Shown here: in pieces, positions 1 through 8,482 of the stretch
How the letters are laid out: every line of letters begins with the position of its first letter
Numbering within the stretch: position 1 is the first letter of the stretch
NCBI RefSeq assembly: GCF_002117485.1
Contig: NZ_CP021030.1
Span: forward strand, 2,731,001 to 2,795,000
Origin: Rhizobium sp. NXC14
Lineage (GTDB): Bacteria; Pseudomonadota; Alphaproteobacteria; Rhizobiales; Rhizobiaceae
Direction: 5' to 3'
Length of the DNA stretch: 64,000 bases
Translations under genes and position numbers: made by a program
The notes under the pieces: model-generated
Databases searched by the model: none
Told to the model about the DNA's origin: nothing
Seen by the model: only the letters and a program-made list of their open reading frames with translations

Positions 1-2
1 GT

Positions 3-155
3 GAGCATCCCGACTATCGTGAACGCCCCCGCCGCGATACGCGCAACGACAATGACGGCCTCATTCCGCAGGACGCTACCGATCACATCTTCGATTTTGA
101 GAAGCTCGATAGCGGCGTGCTTTCCGCCACGATTACGATCGGCCTCTCTTCCTGA
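3..155 (+). CDS. C-terminal end of an unidentified protein (5' cut by window)
   Basis: The frame starting at base 3 is open from the window edge to a TGA at 153-155 and gives about 50 residues ending ITIGLSS. Codon third positions are strongly G/C, as in the neighbouring real genes, so I treat it as the true frame. It is preferred over the overlapping frame that begins at base 1. The visible piece is charged (RRDTRNDNDG) and then beta-like, and I recognise no domain. It faces the convergent beta-helix gene downstream. Confidence 0.5.
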   Translation, partial: EHPDYRERPRRDTRNDNDGLIPQDATDHIFDFEKLDSGVLSATITIGLSS

Positions 156-260
156 GCCGATGGCGGCGAGCGACAAGAGAGCGTTTTTCACCGAACGCTG
201 CTTGGCGACCTCTGATGCCGCCACGGCTTCTCCCCGTAGCGGCGATGCTCCCTGCTATCC

Positions 261-1730
261 TCAGTGCAGCATGCCGTGTTGAAGGATAGAGACGATCAGC
301 GGATCCGCTTCTGAATGATGCAACGGCTGAGGCGTGATCTCATGGTGTGAAATTTCGCTGCCGTTTTCCGGGCCAGCAAGATCGGCGGCTTCCATGGTGA
401 CGCCGTGATCGCCGTTGCCAAATGTCGACCCGTGCTTTTCGACAGCAGCCTTGCCGAAGTGACGAAGCAGCAGGGTTTCATCCGATATGCCGTTTTCCCA
501 GATTGGATTGTCATGATGAGCGCCGACTTTATCCGCTGCAATCTTGTCGGCAGCAAGTTTCAGGTCGTTGTGGGATGTGAGCCCGGTGTCCGATACGAGG
601 CTGACGCTCGCATCCGCGGCGGCGAGGCTGTCGGCGCTCGCAAGCGTAGTAGGACCTTCTTCGACGATCGTGTTATCGCTGACGGGAAAGGTGCCTGCAG
701 CGATGATCGAGGGGGAAATGCTGTATGGCGTGACATCGCTCTCGATAAAATTGTCATGGAAGGATCCGGATGCCGGCCGGTCGACCTTCAATGCCGCCTG
801 GGTCAGGTCGTCGAAGAGATTGCCGTAGATCTCGATACCCTCGCGGACATAAGTGGTCGTGCCCGCGGCGCTGACTGCCACGCCCCAGGCGCCGTCATGG
901 ATGTAATTTCCAGCGATATCGTAATTACGCGTATCCCCCTGGTCGCCGAGGCCGATCGCATAGGACCAGCTGTAGCCGCCATAGCCTGAGATGTCGTTGT
1001 CATGGATGGCGACATTTGTGCCGGCTTGTGCGCTGATCCCGAAGCCGCCGCCGAGGATGGTGTTCCCCTCGATCACAGCATCCACAGGCCGGACGAGCGT
1101 CAGGACGCCCTTTGGCGTGACTGCACCCGTTTGATCAAGATAATTACCGCTGATGACGATGTTGCTGCTGTCGTTGATCTGGACGGCGTCGGCAGTGGTT
1201 CCGTGGGCATTGGTGACGGTGTTGTTGAGGAGCGTGACACCGTTGAACTTCTCGACCCAGATGCCGTCGCCATTGACGTCGTTAATCGTGCTGTTTTCGA
1301 TCGTGATGTTCGAGCCGGTACGGAAGGTGATAGAACCGGATTTGGATAATCCGGTGTGATCAACCTCGACATTTCGGATGGTCCAATTTGAGACATAGCC
1401 ACCATAGATGGCCGCGCCACCAGTATCTGATATCTTGATATTCTCAATGACGATATTCGATGCGTATAGGCTGTGAATGCCGTCATTAGGGCTCGTGATG
1501 ACGGGCGCATCGCCGACGCCGTAGCTGCCGATGGTGATTGGGGCAGCGGCGGTGCCGGAATATTTCAGGTCAAGCTGGTCGTTATAAACAGTACCCGCCG
1601 CGAGCAGCACGCTGTCGCCCGGCTGCAGCTTCAAGTTTTCCACTGCCGAGAATGACGCAAAAGCCGCTTCTGCGCTGGTGCCGGCATTGGTGTTGGAGCC
1701 CGTCGCTGAATTCACATAATAGATTGTCAT
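261..1730 (-). CDS. Right-handed parallel beta-helix (pectate-lyase-like) protein, copy 1
   Basis: The 489-residue product starts at the conserved MTIYYVNSATG, which matches the paralogue at 2082-3572; six upstream codons are discarded for that reason. Residues about 45-340 consist of short repeats rich in Asn, Ile and Gly (NIVIENIKI, NITIENSTI, NNTVTNA), typical of a right-handed beta-helix fold seen in polysaccharide lyases and epimerases. There is no N-terminal signal peptide, so any export would need a non-Sec route such as type I secretion; that is inference. The C-terminal region is shorter than in copy 2: the VCBS-like stretch there is mostly missing. No catalytic residues can be assigned by eye, so the substrate is unknown. 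Confidence 0.8.
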   Translation of the reverse strand: MTIYYVNSATGSNTNAGTSAEAAFASFSAVENLKLQPGDSVLLAAGTVYNDQLDLKYSGTAAAPITIGSYGVGDAPVITSPNDGIHSLYASNIVIENIKISDTGGAAIYGGYVSNWTIRNVEVDHTGLSKSGSITFRTGSNITIENSTINDVNGDGIWVEKFNGVTLLNNTVTNAHGTTADAVQINDSSNIVISGNYLDQTGAVTPKGVLTLVRPVDAVIEGNTILGGGFGISAQAGTNVAIHDNDISGYGGYSWSYAIGLGDQGDTRNYDIAGNYIHDGAWGVAVSAAGTTTYVREGIEIYGNLFDDLTQAALKVDRPASGSFHDNFIESDVTPYSISPSIIAAGTFPVSDNTIVEEGPTTLASADSLAAADASVSLVSDTGLTSHNDLKLAADKIAADKVGAHHDNPIWENGISDETLLLRHFGKAAVEKHGSTFGNGDHGVTMEAADLAGPENGSEISHHEITPQPLHHSEADPLIVSILQHGMLH

Positions 1731-2081
1731 ATCGCCGTGTTCTCGCATTGTCGCGCAGCCGTCTGGTTCGGCTGCAACGAGTGGATCTGATGCGATCGGG
1801 AGCTGAAGCCATGCTCAACAACATGGCGTTCCATTGCCGTTACGTTACGGCAGCCAGCAGACCATGGGCCTGCCTTATTCCCGAGAAGCGCCTGGCGGAG
1901 GCTGCTCCCCTGGATAATACAACTTACGAGAAGATAATCTAGGAAATAACGACTAAAAGGTGAATGAACGGTAAGCGCCGTGCTGCCGCTTGACGGTCAG
2001 GACGAGGCCAAGGCGTCCGGCCAAAGGCCGGAGCCTCGGAACACGAGGGCGGGATCAACCCGCTCCTCGCACTCGGGCCAC
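1731..2081. other. Intergenic region between beta-helix paralogues
   Basis: No convincing gene is seen. It holds an AT-rich stretch at about 1915-1965 that could carry the promoter of copy 1. It also holds a palindromic repeat at about 2014-2060 that belongs to a family dispersed through the window. Confidence 0.4.
2014..2060. repeat. Dispersed palindromic intergenic repeat (family A)
   Basis: CCGGCC-AAA-GGCCGG forms a tight hairpin and is followed by GAGCCTCGGAACACGAGGGCGGG. The same right half, GCCTCGAAGGACGAGGGCGG with changes, recurs near 9830 and 25580. It lies just beyond the stop of the minus-strand gene at 2082, so it may also act as a terminator. Confidence 0.5.
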
Positions 2082-3572
2082 TCAGCTCAGCAAGCCATCC
2101 ATATGGATGTAAACGGTCAGCGCATCCGCGTCACTATGATGCGAGTTGCCATCATTGATTTCGTAACTGAAGGATTCGCTCACATGTCCATCATGGTCGG
2201 GGAGCTTCGTTTCATCGAGCGTGTAGGAATAGTTGCCATCGCGCTCCACATGGATGACGCCATAATCGCCCGTCAGAGTCAGTCCGTGCTTGCCGACGGT
2301 TTCGTGGCCGAAGCGACGGAGCGCCAGGGTTCCGTTGTCTGAGCTGTCGTTTTCGAGAAGATTGCCGTGATGGGCCGCACCGGTGTCAGTGATGATCTTC
2401 AAATTGTCATGGGCAGCGACGACCGCGGCATCCATGGCCGCTTCCGTCGTAGCGGCAGCCTTGGTAGCCGAGATCGCCAGCACAGTCTCGACATTGGCGA
2501 TGGTCTGGTTGTTGCTGACGGAAAAGGTGTGCGCGTCGGCAACGGAACGCGCAATGCTGGTGGCCGTGACGCCACTCTCGACGGTATTGTTGTAAAAAGA
2601 GCCCGATGCCGGCCTGTCGAGCTTCAGCGCCGCCTGAGACAGGTCATTGAAGACATTGTCGTGGACCTTGATATTCGTGCGGACATAGCTGGGGCTGCCG
2701 ATGGGGGCGGTGATGACCACGCCCCATGCGCCATCATGGATATGATTGCCGGCGATATCGTAGTCTCGCGCGTCGCCCTGGTCGCCGAGACCGATGGCAA
2801 AGGACCAGTCGTAACCATGATATCCCGAGATGTCGTTGTCGTGGATCGCGACGTTCTTGCCCACTTGCGCGCTGATACCGAAGCCGCCGCCGGTGAGCAC
2901 ATTGTCCTCGACCACGGCATTTGCAGCCCCGATTAACGCGATAACGCCCTTGGGGCTGCTGGCATGGGTCTGGTCGAGATGATTACCCTTGACCAGAATA
3001 CTGCTGCTGTCGTTGATCTGCACGGCATCTGCCGTCGAGCCATTCGCGCTGGTAACGGCGTTGTTCAGAAGTTTGACACCTTCGACTTTCTGAATCCAGA
3101 AGCCGTCGCCCCTGACGTCCGATATCTTGCTGCCTTCGACCGTGACATTCTTGCTGGTCCGGAAGGTGATCGCACCTGCACTTTTCGATAATCCGGTTTT
3201 GGCAATCTCGACGTCCCGCACCGTCCAATTCGTGACATTGCCGCCATAAATGCCCGCACCGCCGGTGTTCGATATCTTGAGGTTCTCGATCACGATGTTG
3301 GAGGCATAAAGACTGTGGATGCCGTCGCCGCCGCTGTGGATGATGGGGGCCGCCCCCGTCCCGTAACTGCCGATCTTGATCGGCGCGCTCTCGCTGCCGG
3401 AATATTTGATATCGAATTGTTCGTTGAACACGCTCCCCTTGGCGAGCAGCACGCTGTCGCCTGGTTTCAGAGCCAAGGATTCCACTTTGGACAAAGTCGC
3501 AAAAGCCGAGTTCTGGTTCGTCCCACCGTTGCGGTCGGAGCCAGTCGCTGAGTTCACATAGTAGATTGTCAT
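2082..3572 (-). CDS. Right-handed parallel beta-helix protein with C-terminal VCBS-like domain, copy 2
   Basis: This 496-residue protein is a close paralogue of the product of 261-1730, sharing MTIYYVNSATG at the start and long identical stretches in the helix (HSLYASNIVIENLKIS, DNDISGY, LDRPASGSF). Residues about 45-340 form the predicted beta-helix. After about residue 425 it carries a full VCBS/cadherin-like tail (DYGVIHVERDGNYSYTLDE, then FSYEINDG). Such tails are common on proteins exported by type I secretion and acting outside the cell or in biofilm matrix. No signal peptide is visible. Enzymatic activity on polysaccharide is plausible from the fold but not shown. Confidence 0.82.
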   Translation of the reverse strand: MTIYYVNSATGSDRNGGTNQNSAFATLSKVESLALKPGDSVLLAKGSVFNEQFDIKYSGSESAPIKIGSYGTGAAPIIHSGGDGIHSLYASNIVIENLKISNTGGAGIYGGNVTNWTVRDVEIAKTGLSKSAGAITFRTSKNVTVEGSKISDVRGDGFWIQKVEGVKLLNNAVTSANGSTADAVQINDSSSILVKGNHLDQTHASSPKGVIALIGAANAVVEDNVLTGGGFGISAQVGKNVAIHDNDISGYHGYDWSFAIGLGDQGDARDYDIAGNHIHDGAWGVVITAPIGSPSYVRTNIKVHDNVFNDLSQAALKLDRPASGSFYNNTVESGVTATSIARSVADAHTFSVSNNQTIANVETVLAISATKAAATTEAAMDAAVVAAHDNLKIITDTGAAHHGNLLENDSSDNGTLALRRFGHETVGKHGLTLTGDYGVIHVERDGNYSYTLDETKLPDHDGHVSESFSYEINDGNSHHSDADALTVYIHMDGLLS

Positions 3573-3954
3573 ATCACCAATGTTGCCCTGTTCGTCGGAT
3601 CGCTATGTCGCCACTGAGACCGACCGGGATCGGCCGATCGTCCTGCGGCCGGGGCAACCGTCCACGGCAAGAAGGCGAGAAGATGTTGTCAATGCGGCAG
3701 CGACCGGTTTACGGGTTTTGTTCCACAGGCAACGGCGCCCGGTCCGACAAGGCGCTGAAAAGCCGCAACCCAAACAGGGAAAATGGCGACTCAGAGGCGA
3801 ATAAATCGAGGAACGTCGGGCAGCGAGACATCTTCCTTCCAGGCTGTACCGCAGTGATTCTGCTCGCGATTCGCATGAAGCCCCAGCGCCAGCTTGGCCA
3901 ATCAGCCCCGATCGTGAGCAGGCCAGAGGGCCTCTCGAATGACGGGGCGGGCGA
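3573..3954. other. Intergenic region, no gene recognised
   Basis: Short frames exist on the plus strand but have low-information Arg/Ser-rich translations and no ribosome site, so none is accepted. The part next to 3572 presumably carries the promoter of the beta-helix gene. Confidence 0.4.
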
Positions 3955-5181
3955 TCATCTCTGCGCTATTTCTCCCCTCGCCTGCAGCGCCGAAGTCAGC
4001 GGCAGGCGAGCGGCGGCAATCGCCGGCAGGGCGCCGCCCAGGATGCCGATGGCAAGGCCAAGAAGGCCGGCGGTGAACACCACGTCGGGAGTGACGTCGA
4101 GCTGAAAGGCCATCCTGGTCGTGTTGCCGCCCATCGTGCTTGCCTGCAAACCATCGAAAGCGAGCTTGGAGGCGAAGACACCGAGTCCGGCGCCGGCCGC
4201 CGACAGGAGTACCGCCTCCACCCAGGTAGCGACGAAGGCCGGCAGGCGGGCAAAACCGAGGAGGCGCAGTGTCGCGATTTCGACGCTGCGGTCGGAAACC
4301 GAACTCATCATCGTATTCAAGGCACCCGCCGCCGCGCCGATCGCCATCAGGAGCGCGATCGGCCAGCCGAATAGGCGGATCAGGCTTTCGGTGCGCTCGG
4401 CTTGGCCGGCGTAGAAATCAGCCTCGGAAACGACGACGAGCGGTGTACCGGGCAAGGCCAACAGACGATCACGCAACGTCGCCAGTGCTCTTGCGGGATC
4501 GCCTCCGCCATCGAGGCGGACACGCAGGCTCTGCACCTGCCCCTGCCGATCGAAAGCCGATTGCACCGCCTCCAGATCCGCCCAGATCTCGGATTCAAAG
4601 GCGCTGCCGTCTGAAGTGAAATGCCCGACGATCCTCCAGTCGAGCGCGCCAAGGCGGATCGTGTCGCCAACTGCGAAACCAGGAAAAGTATCGGCGATGC
4701 GGGCACCGACGACGATCTCACGCGCGCCTTGCGAAAACAGCCGCCCCCGCGAAAGCCGCGCGCGTTCACGCAAGCCGGGGCCCGCCGGATCCATGCCTCT
4801 GAGCGACATCGTCTGCTCGACGCCTTCGCCTTGCCTGACATCGATGGGAACGACGGTCTCGCGCGACAATGCCGGATTGCTCGCGCGGTCGCGCGCGATC
4901 CCGGTCTCGCCGCTCATGGCCGCAAGGCTGCGGATTGCCTCGGCCGGCACCTCCGAACCGGTCTCCTGGTTGGTGCCGCCGCCGAGAATGACGGCGATAT
5001 CAGCCGACCCGGCGCCAGCGAGCGCGGCCTCGAAACCGTGCGCCATCGCCAGGAAACCTGAGAGCACCGCCACGACGAGAGCGACCGACAGCACCATCGA
5101 CAACGAGATCCACAGCCGGCGCGGCAAGCTGCCAAGGTTGACTCTGATCATAAGAAAGGTCTGCTTGAGCGTTGATAACAT
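3955..5181 (-). CDS. ABC transporter permease, FtsX/MacB type (second permease)
   Basis: The 408-residue protein has one N-terminal membrane helix (residues about 25-48), a long periplasmic domain, and three C-terminal helices near residues 270-290, 310-340 and 370-395, the layout of the FtsX-like permease family (MacB_PCD plus FtsX domains). The motif SSVSDRSVEIATLRLLGF just before the third helix is the cytoplasmic coupling segment typical of the family. It is the last gene of a minus-strand export operon and starts 4 bases after the preceding permease stops. Such permeases work in mechanotransmission-type export or lipoprotein extraction; the substrate is not known. Confidence 0.88.
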   Translation of the reverse strand: MLSTLKQTFLMIRVNLGSLPRRLWISLSMVLSVALVVAVLSGFLAMAHGFEAALAGAGSADIAVILGGGTNQETGSEVPAEAIRSLAAMSGETGIARDRASNPALSRETVVPIDVRQGEGVEQTMSLRGMDPAGPGLRERARLSRGRLFSQGAREIVVGARIADTFPGFAVGDTIRLGALDWRIVGHFTSDGSAFESEIWADLEAVQSAFDRQGQVQSLRVRLDGGGDPARALATLRDRLLALPGTPLVVVSEADFYAGQAERTESLIRLFGWPIALLMAIGAAAGALNTMMSSVSDRSVEIATLRLLGFARLPAFVATWVEAVLLSAAGAGLGVFASKLAFDGLQASTMGGNTTRMAFQLDVTPDVVFTAGLLGLAIGILGGALPAIAAARLPLTSALQARGEIAQR

Positions 5182-5185
5182 TGGA

Positions 5186-6325
5186 TTATCTCGTTCTGAA
5201 GGCGTTGACGATGGGCAGGCGCACGGCGATCACCGCAGGCAACAGCCCGGTCAGCAGGCCGAGCCCTGCCATGATGGCGAGAGATTTCGCAAGCACGCTC
5301 GTGCCGAAGACGAGGCCGAACTCCGGTCCGATGGAAAGCGTCGCAAGCTTGGCGAGGACAAGTCCGCCCGCGCCGCCGACAAGAAAGATAAACAATGTCT
5401 CGCCAAGAATGAGCGCGAGAATCCGCGGACTGGAAAAGCCGAGCACCTTCAAGACGCCGATCTCGAAACGCCGCTCCCTCACTGCGAAGAGCATAGTGTT
5501 GACCGCGATCATCAGGATGGTGACGAAGGCCGCCCCCACGACGAGGCTCACGATCAGGCCGATATCAGCGAATTGCCGGAGAAACGCTTCAAGGAACTGC
5601 TTTTCCGACTGCGTCCTCGTCTGCGCCGCCGAATTTGCGAATAGAGCATCGATCCGCGCTGCCAGCACACTTGGTGACACGCCCGGGCGCGGACGTACCA
5701 CAAAGGCATCGACAGTATCCTTGTCGCGCGCACGAGTGGCATTGAGGGCGTCGTAGCGGGCGAGCATGAAATAGGTATCGGTGCCGGCATCCGCGCCCTC
5801 AAAAATACCCGCGATCGTGAAGCTCCAATTGCGGCTGCCGTCAGTCCTGGCAAGCTGCCCGGTAAAGCCGATGCGCTGGCCGATCGACCAGCCCTCGGCT
5901 TCCGCCAGTGCCCTGCCGACCAGCACCCGATCACCGGCCTCTTCCAATGCCGCGATCAACTCCGGCGTCAGTTTGAGCTCGTCGCCGTTGGCGGCGGCGA
6001 TCGCCTGTGGATCGACGGCGCTGACGGCAACCACATTCTTTTCGACCTCGACGAAGCCCCGCATGCGTGCGGTATAGGCGACTGCGGCGACATCCCGGTC
6101 GGCCGCGATCCGGTTGAGGTAAGCAAGCGGCAACGGCAGCCCGCGACTCGATCTGTTGAAGACGCCGAGCAGATTGTTGCTGGCGCCGGCCGCTCCTTGG
6201 CTGCCGCTAACGAAGCTCGCCGTAAGCCCGTAGATCAGGAAGGCGACGCCGACTGAAAACATCAGCAAAATGGCGCGCAGCCGCTTGCGCCAGACATTGC
6301 GCCGCATAAGCTGGAGGAAGGTCAT
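5186..6325 (-). CDS. ABC transporter permease, FtsX/MacB type (first permease)
   Basis: The 379-residue protein shows the FtsX layout: helix 1 at residues about 15-38, a periplasmic domain of some 200 residues, and three C-terminal helices. The coupling segment reads AVRERRFEIGVLKVLGF. Its ATG overlaps the stop of the ATPase gene by four bases (ATGA at 6322-6325), so translation is probably coupled. Together with the permease at 3955-5181 it should form a heterodimeric transmembrane part driven by the ATPase at 6322-7026. Confidence 0.88.
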   Translation of the reverse strand: MTFLQLMRRNVWRKRLRAILLMFSVGVAFLIYGLTASFVSGSQGAAGASNNLLGVFNRSSRGLPLPLAYLNRIAADRDVAAVAYTARMRGFVEVEKNVVAVSAVDPQAIAAANGDELKLTPELIAALEEAGDRVLVGRALAEAEGWSIGQRIGFTGQLARTDGSRNWSFTIAGIFEGADAGTDTYFMLARYDALNATRARDKDTVDAFVVRPRPGVSPSVLAARIDALFANSAAQTRTQSEKQFLEAFLRQFADIGLIVSLVVGAAFVTILMIAVNTMLFAVRERRFEIGVLKVLGFSSPRILALILGETLFIFLVGGAGGLVLAKLATLSIGPEFGLVFGTSVLAKSLAIMAGLGLLTGLLPAVIAVRLPIVNAFRTR

Positions 6326-7026
6326 CGGCCCGTCCTTTCCTCGCTGATGAATTCGCCCTTGTTGAGACGTAGCGTGCGCCGGGCAAAGGAAGCGGCCTCG
6401 GGATCATGCGTGACCATGATGATGGTCTTCTGAAACTCGAGATTGAGAAAACTCAGCATCTCCAGGATATCATCGGCCGATTTGCGATCGAGATCGCCGG
6501 TCGGCTCGTCGCAGAGAATAAGACCGGAATCGGTGACGATGGCACGGGCAATGCCGACGCGCTGCTGCTGCCCGCCCGACATGCTCGAGGGAAACTGCCG
6601 CTGCCGGCCCGCAAGCCCAACGAGATCCATCACCGTATCGACGCGAGCCCGCCGCTCCTTGCGGCCGAGCGGCTTCAACAGCAGCGGCAGCTCGATGTTT
6701 TCCGCCGCATTCAGCATCGGCAGTAGATTGTAAAACTGGAAGACGATGCCCATGGCATGTGCCCGCCAGACCGCCCTTGCTCCTTCGCCCATCTGCTCGA
6801 TACGACTGCGGCCGACCCTGATTTCGCCGGCATCCGGGCTGTCGATACCACCGAGCATGTTGAGCAATGTCGATTTCCCGGAACCAGAGGGTCCCATGAT
6901 CGCAACGAAATCGCCACGCGGAATGGAGAGATCGAGCCCGGAAAAGATCGGAATCGTCTCCGCTCCGATTCTGAAGGACTTGCTGACGCCGACAAGGGCG
7001 ATATAGGATTCTGTGGTGTCTGTCAT
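6322..7026 (-). CDS. ABC transporter ATP-binding protein, MacB/LolD type
   Basis: This 234-residue ATPase has Walker A GPSGSGKST (about residue 45), the signature MSGGQQQRVGIARAI, Walker B GLILCDEPTGDLD and the H-loop MVTHD. The QQQR-type signature and length place it in the LolD/MacB group that partners FtsX-type permeases. It overlaps the first permease by 4 bases. Upstream the operon would run straight from the adaptor gene at 8483-9652, but an insertion sequence now separates them, so its transcription may depend on a promoter in the repeat/IS region. Confidence 0.93.
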   Translation of the reverse strand: MTDTTESYIALVGVSKSFRIGAETIPIFSGLDLSIPRGDFVAIMGPSGSGKSTLLNMLGGIDSPDAGEIRVGRSRIEQMGEGARAVWRAHAMGIVFQFYNLLPMLNAAENIELPLLLKPLGRKERRARVDTVMDLVGLAGRQRQFPSSMSGGQQQRVGIARAIVTDSGLILCDEPTGDLDRKSADDILEMLSFLNLEFQKTIIMVTHDPEAASFARRTLRLNKGEFISEERTGR

Positions 7027-7090
7027 GGTTCTGCTCCTTGGTGTTGCTTGACTAATCCGAGATTTGAGGGACGGAGAGGCTGCCGTGAAC

Positions 7091-7111
7091 GCCCTTCTCC
7101 CCAGCGGGGAG
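7091..7111. repeat. Left part of RIME-like palindrome interrupted by the IS110 element
   Basis: CCCTTCTCCCCAGCGGGGAG stops abruptly at the IS boundary. Joined to base 8260 it restores CTTCTCCCC-AGC-GGGGAGAAG, a palindrome present intact at 8370-8397 (inverted) and near 47645. It resembles the rhizobial intergenic mosaic elements (RIME) known from the literature. Confidence 0.7.
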
Positions 7112-7120
7112 CAACCATGT

Positions 7121-8071
7121 TCAATTTTTCCGGTATTGGGGCGTCCATTCGGTCTTTCGAAAGAGGATTGTGTTGGCGAGGACGATGAGTTTTCGGGCGA
7201 CGGCTATGACGGCGCACAGGTGTTCCTTTCCGTTCTGACGCAAGCGCGTGTAGAAAGCGGCGAGATCCGGATTGTGCCGGGTTGCCGTGAATGCGCACAT
7301 GAATAGGCTCTTTCGCAGGCGTTCGCGACCACCCTGGATGCGGCGTCTGCCATGATACTTTCCGCTATCGTCGTCATAGGGTGCGACGCCGGCAAGGGCG
7401 GCGATCTCGGCGCGGCTGGCATGGCCGAGTTCGGGCAGCCGAATGATCAAGCACAGGGCGCTGCGCAGCCCGATCCCCTTGATGGAGATCAGCAGATCGA
7501 GCCGTTGCGCCAAGTCGCAATCGTCGCGAACCGTCTTTTCGAGCCGCAGCAGATGGGCCTTGCGGCAGGTTTCGAGGCGGGCGACCTCGCGCAGGTGGCG
7601 GCGTTTGATCGCCTCCGACAAGGCGGTCTCGGCAAAGGTCTTGACCAGCGCGATCTGCTGCTCGATCTGTTCCAGATAGGTCAGTTCGGCGGCCAACTTG
7701 TCGAAGCGTGCGTCCGGCAGCGCCGGCAACTGCTCCAGACTTGCCGTGAAGAGCGCAATCAGCACGGCATCGAGCCGATCGTTCTTGGCCCGCTTGAGCC
7801 GGCTCTTGGCAAAGAAGCGCAACTGCGCCGGCTGCAGACGCGCCGCCGGCCGCTTGCCGGCCCGCAGATGCGCCAGCAGCCGCCATTCATAGCCGCCGGA
7901 GGCTTCGAAGCCGATGCGGCTGACGTCATGCTCTCGAAGAAAGGCGTCAAGCGCCTTCAGGCCAGCGGTGTCGTACGTGACCCTCAGCCTTGCCTTACCG
8001 GGATGGAGGGCAATGTCGAGATGGCTTTTGCCGACATCGATTCCGGCACAGATCATGCTATTATCGGTCAT
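7121..8071 (-). CDS. IS110-family transposase (DEDD recombinase)
   Basis: The 316-residue protein starts at the ATG at 8071 (MTDNSMICAGIDVGK); an upstream in-frame start would lie inside the IS non-coding end and is rejected. The N-terminal RuvC-like DEDD domain begins with GIDVGKSHLDIAL (first Asp), followed by GFEASGGYEW (Glu) and KNDRLDAVLIALF (last Asp pair). The C-terminal transposase_20 domain has SIKGIGLRSALCLI and APYDDDSGKYHGRRRIQGG, where the Ser of DSG is the expected second catalytic residue. The frame is intact, so the element may be active. It lies in the same orientation as the host operon. Confidence 0.95.
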   Translation of the reverse strand: MTDNSMICAGIDVGKSHLDIALHPGKARLRVTYDTAGLKALDAFLREHDVSRIGFEASGGYEWRLLAHLRAGKRPAARLQPAQLRFFAKSRLKRAKNDRLDAVLIALFTASLEQLPALPDARFDKLAAELTYLEQIEQQIALVKTFAETALSEAIKRRHLREVARLETCRKAHLLRLEKTVRDDCDLAQRLDLLISIKGIGLRSALCLIIRLPELGHASRAEIAALAGVAPYDDDSGKYHGRRRIQGGRERLRKSLFMCAFTATRHNPDLAAFYTRLRQNGKEHLCAVIAVARKLIVLANTILFRKTEWTPQYRKN

Positions 8072-8257
8072 CTTCGTCGTCCCTGTCTTGGATACGAACC
8101 CCAAGGTTCCTGCAACCACACGGGCCAGATGAAGAGCCGGTTGCGATCCTGCTCCCCACAGCCCAAAACGGCTAAGAAGGTGACGATCCGACAACCAGCT
8201 GCCGGGCGGGCGGCCACCCGCCCGGCAAGCATCAATATCCTACATTTTTTTCATCCA
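8072..8257 (-). ncRNA. Candidate bridge RNA region of the IS110 element
   Basis: The non-coding stretch between the IS end and the transposase start is about 186 nt. That is the position and size at which IS110-group elements such as IS621 encode the bridge RNA that pairs with target and donor DNA. A 10-bp GC stem, GCCGGGCGGG/CCCGCCCGGC with a 6-nt loop, lies at 8201-8226. The guide loops cannot be assigned by eye, so this is inference from position and structure. Confidence 0.45.
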
Positions 8258-8400
8258 AGAAGATGCCGGCAGGCAGATGAGGGGGTGAGCGACGAGAGGA
8301 GCGAGTGCGCTGAGCGCAAGCGAAGGGCAATGAACGGAGTGCCGTGCGCCCCTCATCCGACCCTTCGGGCCCCCTTCTCCCCGCTGGGGAGAAGGGGGAG
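8258..8400. repeat. RIME-like mosaic repeat, right part, with an inverted palindrome
   Basis: The stretch begins with GAAGATGCCGGCAGGCAGATGAGGGGG, which is the other half of the palindrome at 7091-7111. It ends with the inverted counterpart CCCCTCATCCGACC...CCTTCTCCCCGCTGGGGAGAAGG at about 8344-8397. A related copy lies at 47606-47690. It occupies the gap between the adaptor gene and the ATPase gene. Confidence 0.65.
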
Positions 8401-8482
8401 CAAGCGCAGACTTTGCGCGGGCACGTCCTCTCTCTCCGGCCAGAAGGCCTCCCGGAGGGGACAACCGCGGCATCCACCATTC

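Larger units (their letters stand above)
7112..8257 (-). mobile_element. IS110-family insertion sequence, about 1146 bp, inserted in a palindromic repeat
   Basis: The ends were set by comparing the interrupted repeat with intact copies at 8370-8397 and 47641-47690. On the plus strand AG occurs at 7110-7111 and again at 8258-8259, and removing 7112-8259 restores an uninterrupted repeat. Read in the transposase direction, the core dinucleotide is CT at both junctions. There are no terminal inverted repeats. The 3' end beyond the transposase stop is only about 9 bases, while the 5' non-coding end is about 186 bases and holds a strong hairpin. This asymmetry is that of the IS110 group, including IS621. 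Confidence 0.85.

Noticed and set aside
1..282. Plus-strand frame beginning at base 1
   Set aside because: Its third codon positions lack the GC bias of genes here, and another frame over the same bases has strong bias and a clean stop at 155.
8201..8226. Strong GC hairpin as an ordinary terminator
   Set aside because: It lies inside the IS 5' end before the transposase and is not followed by a T-run, so an RNA structural role in the IS is more likely.
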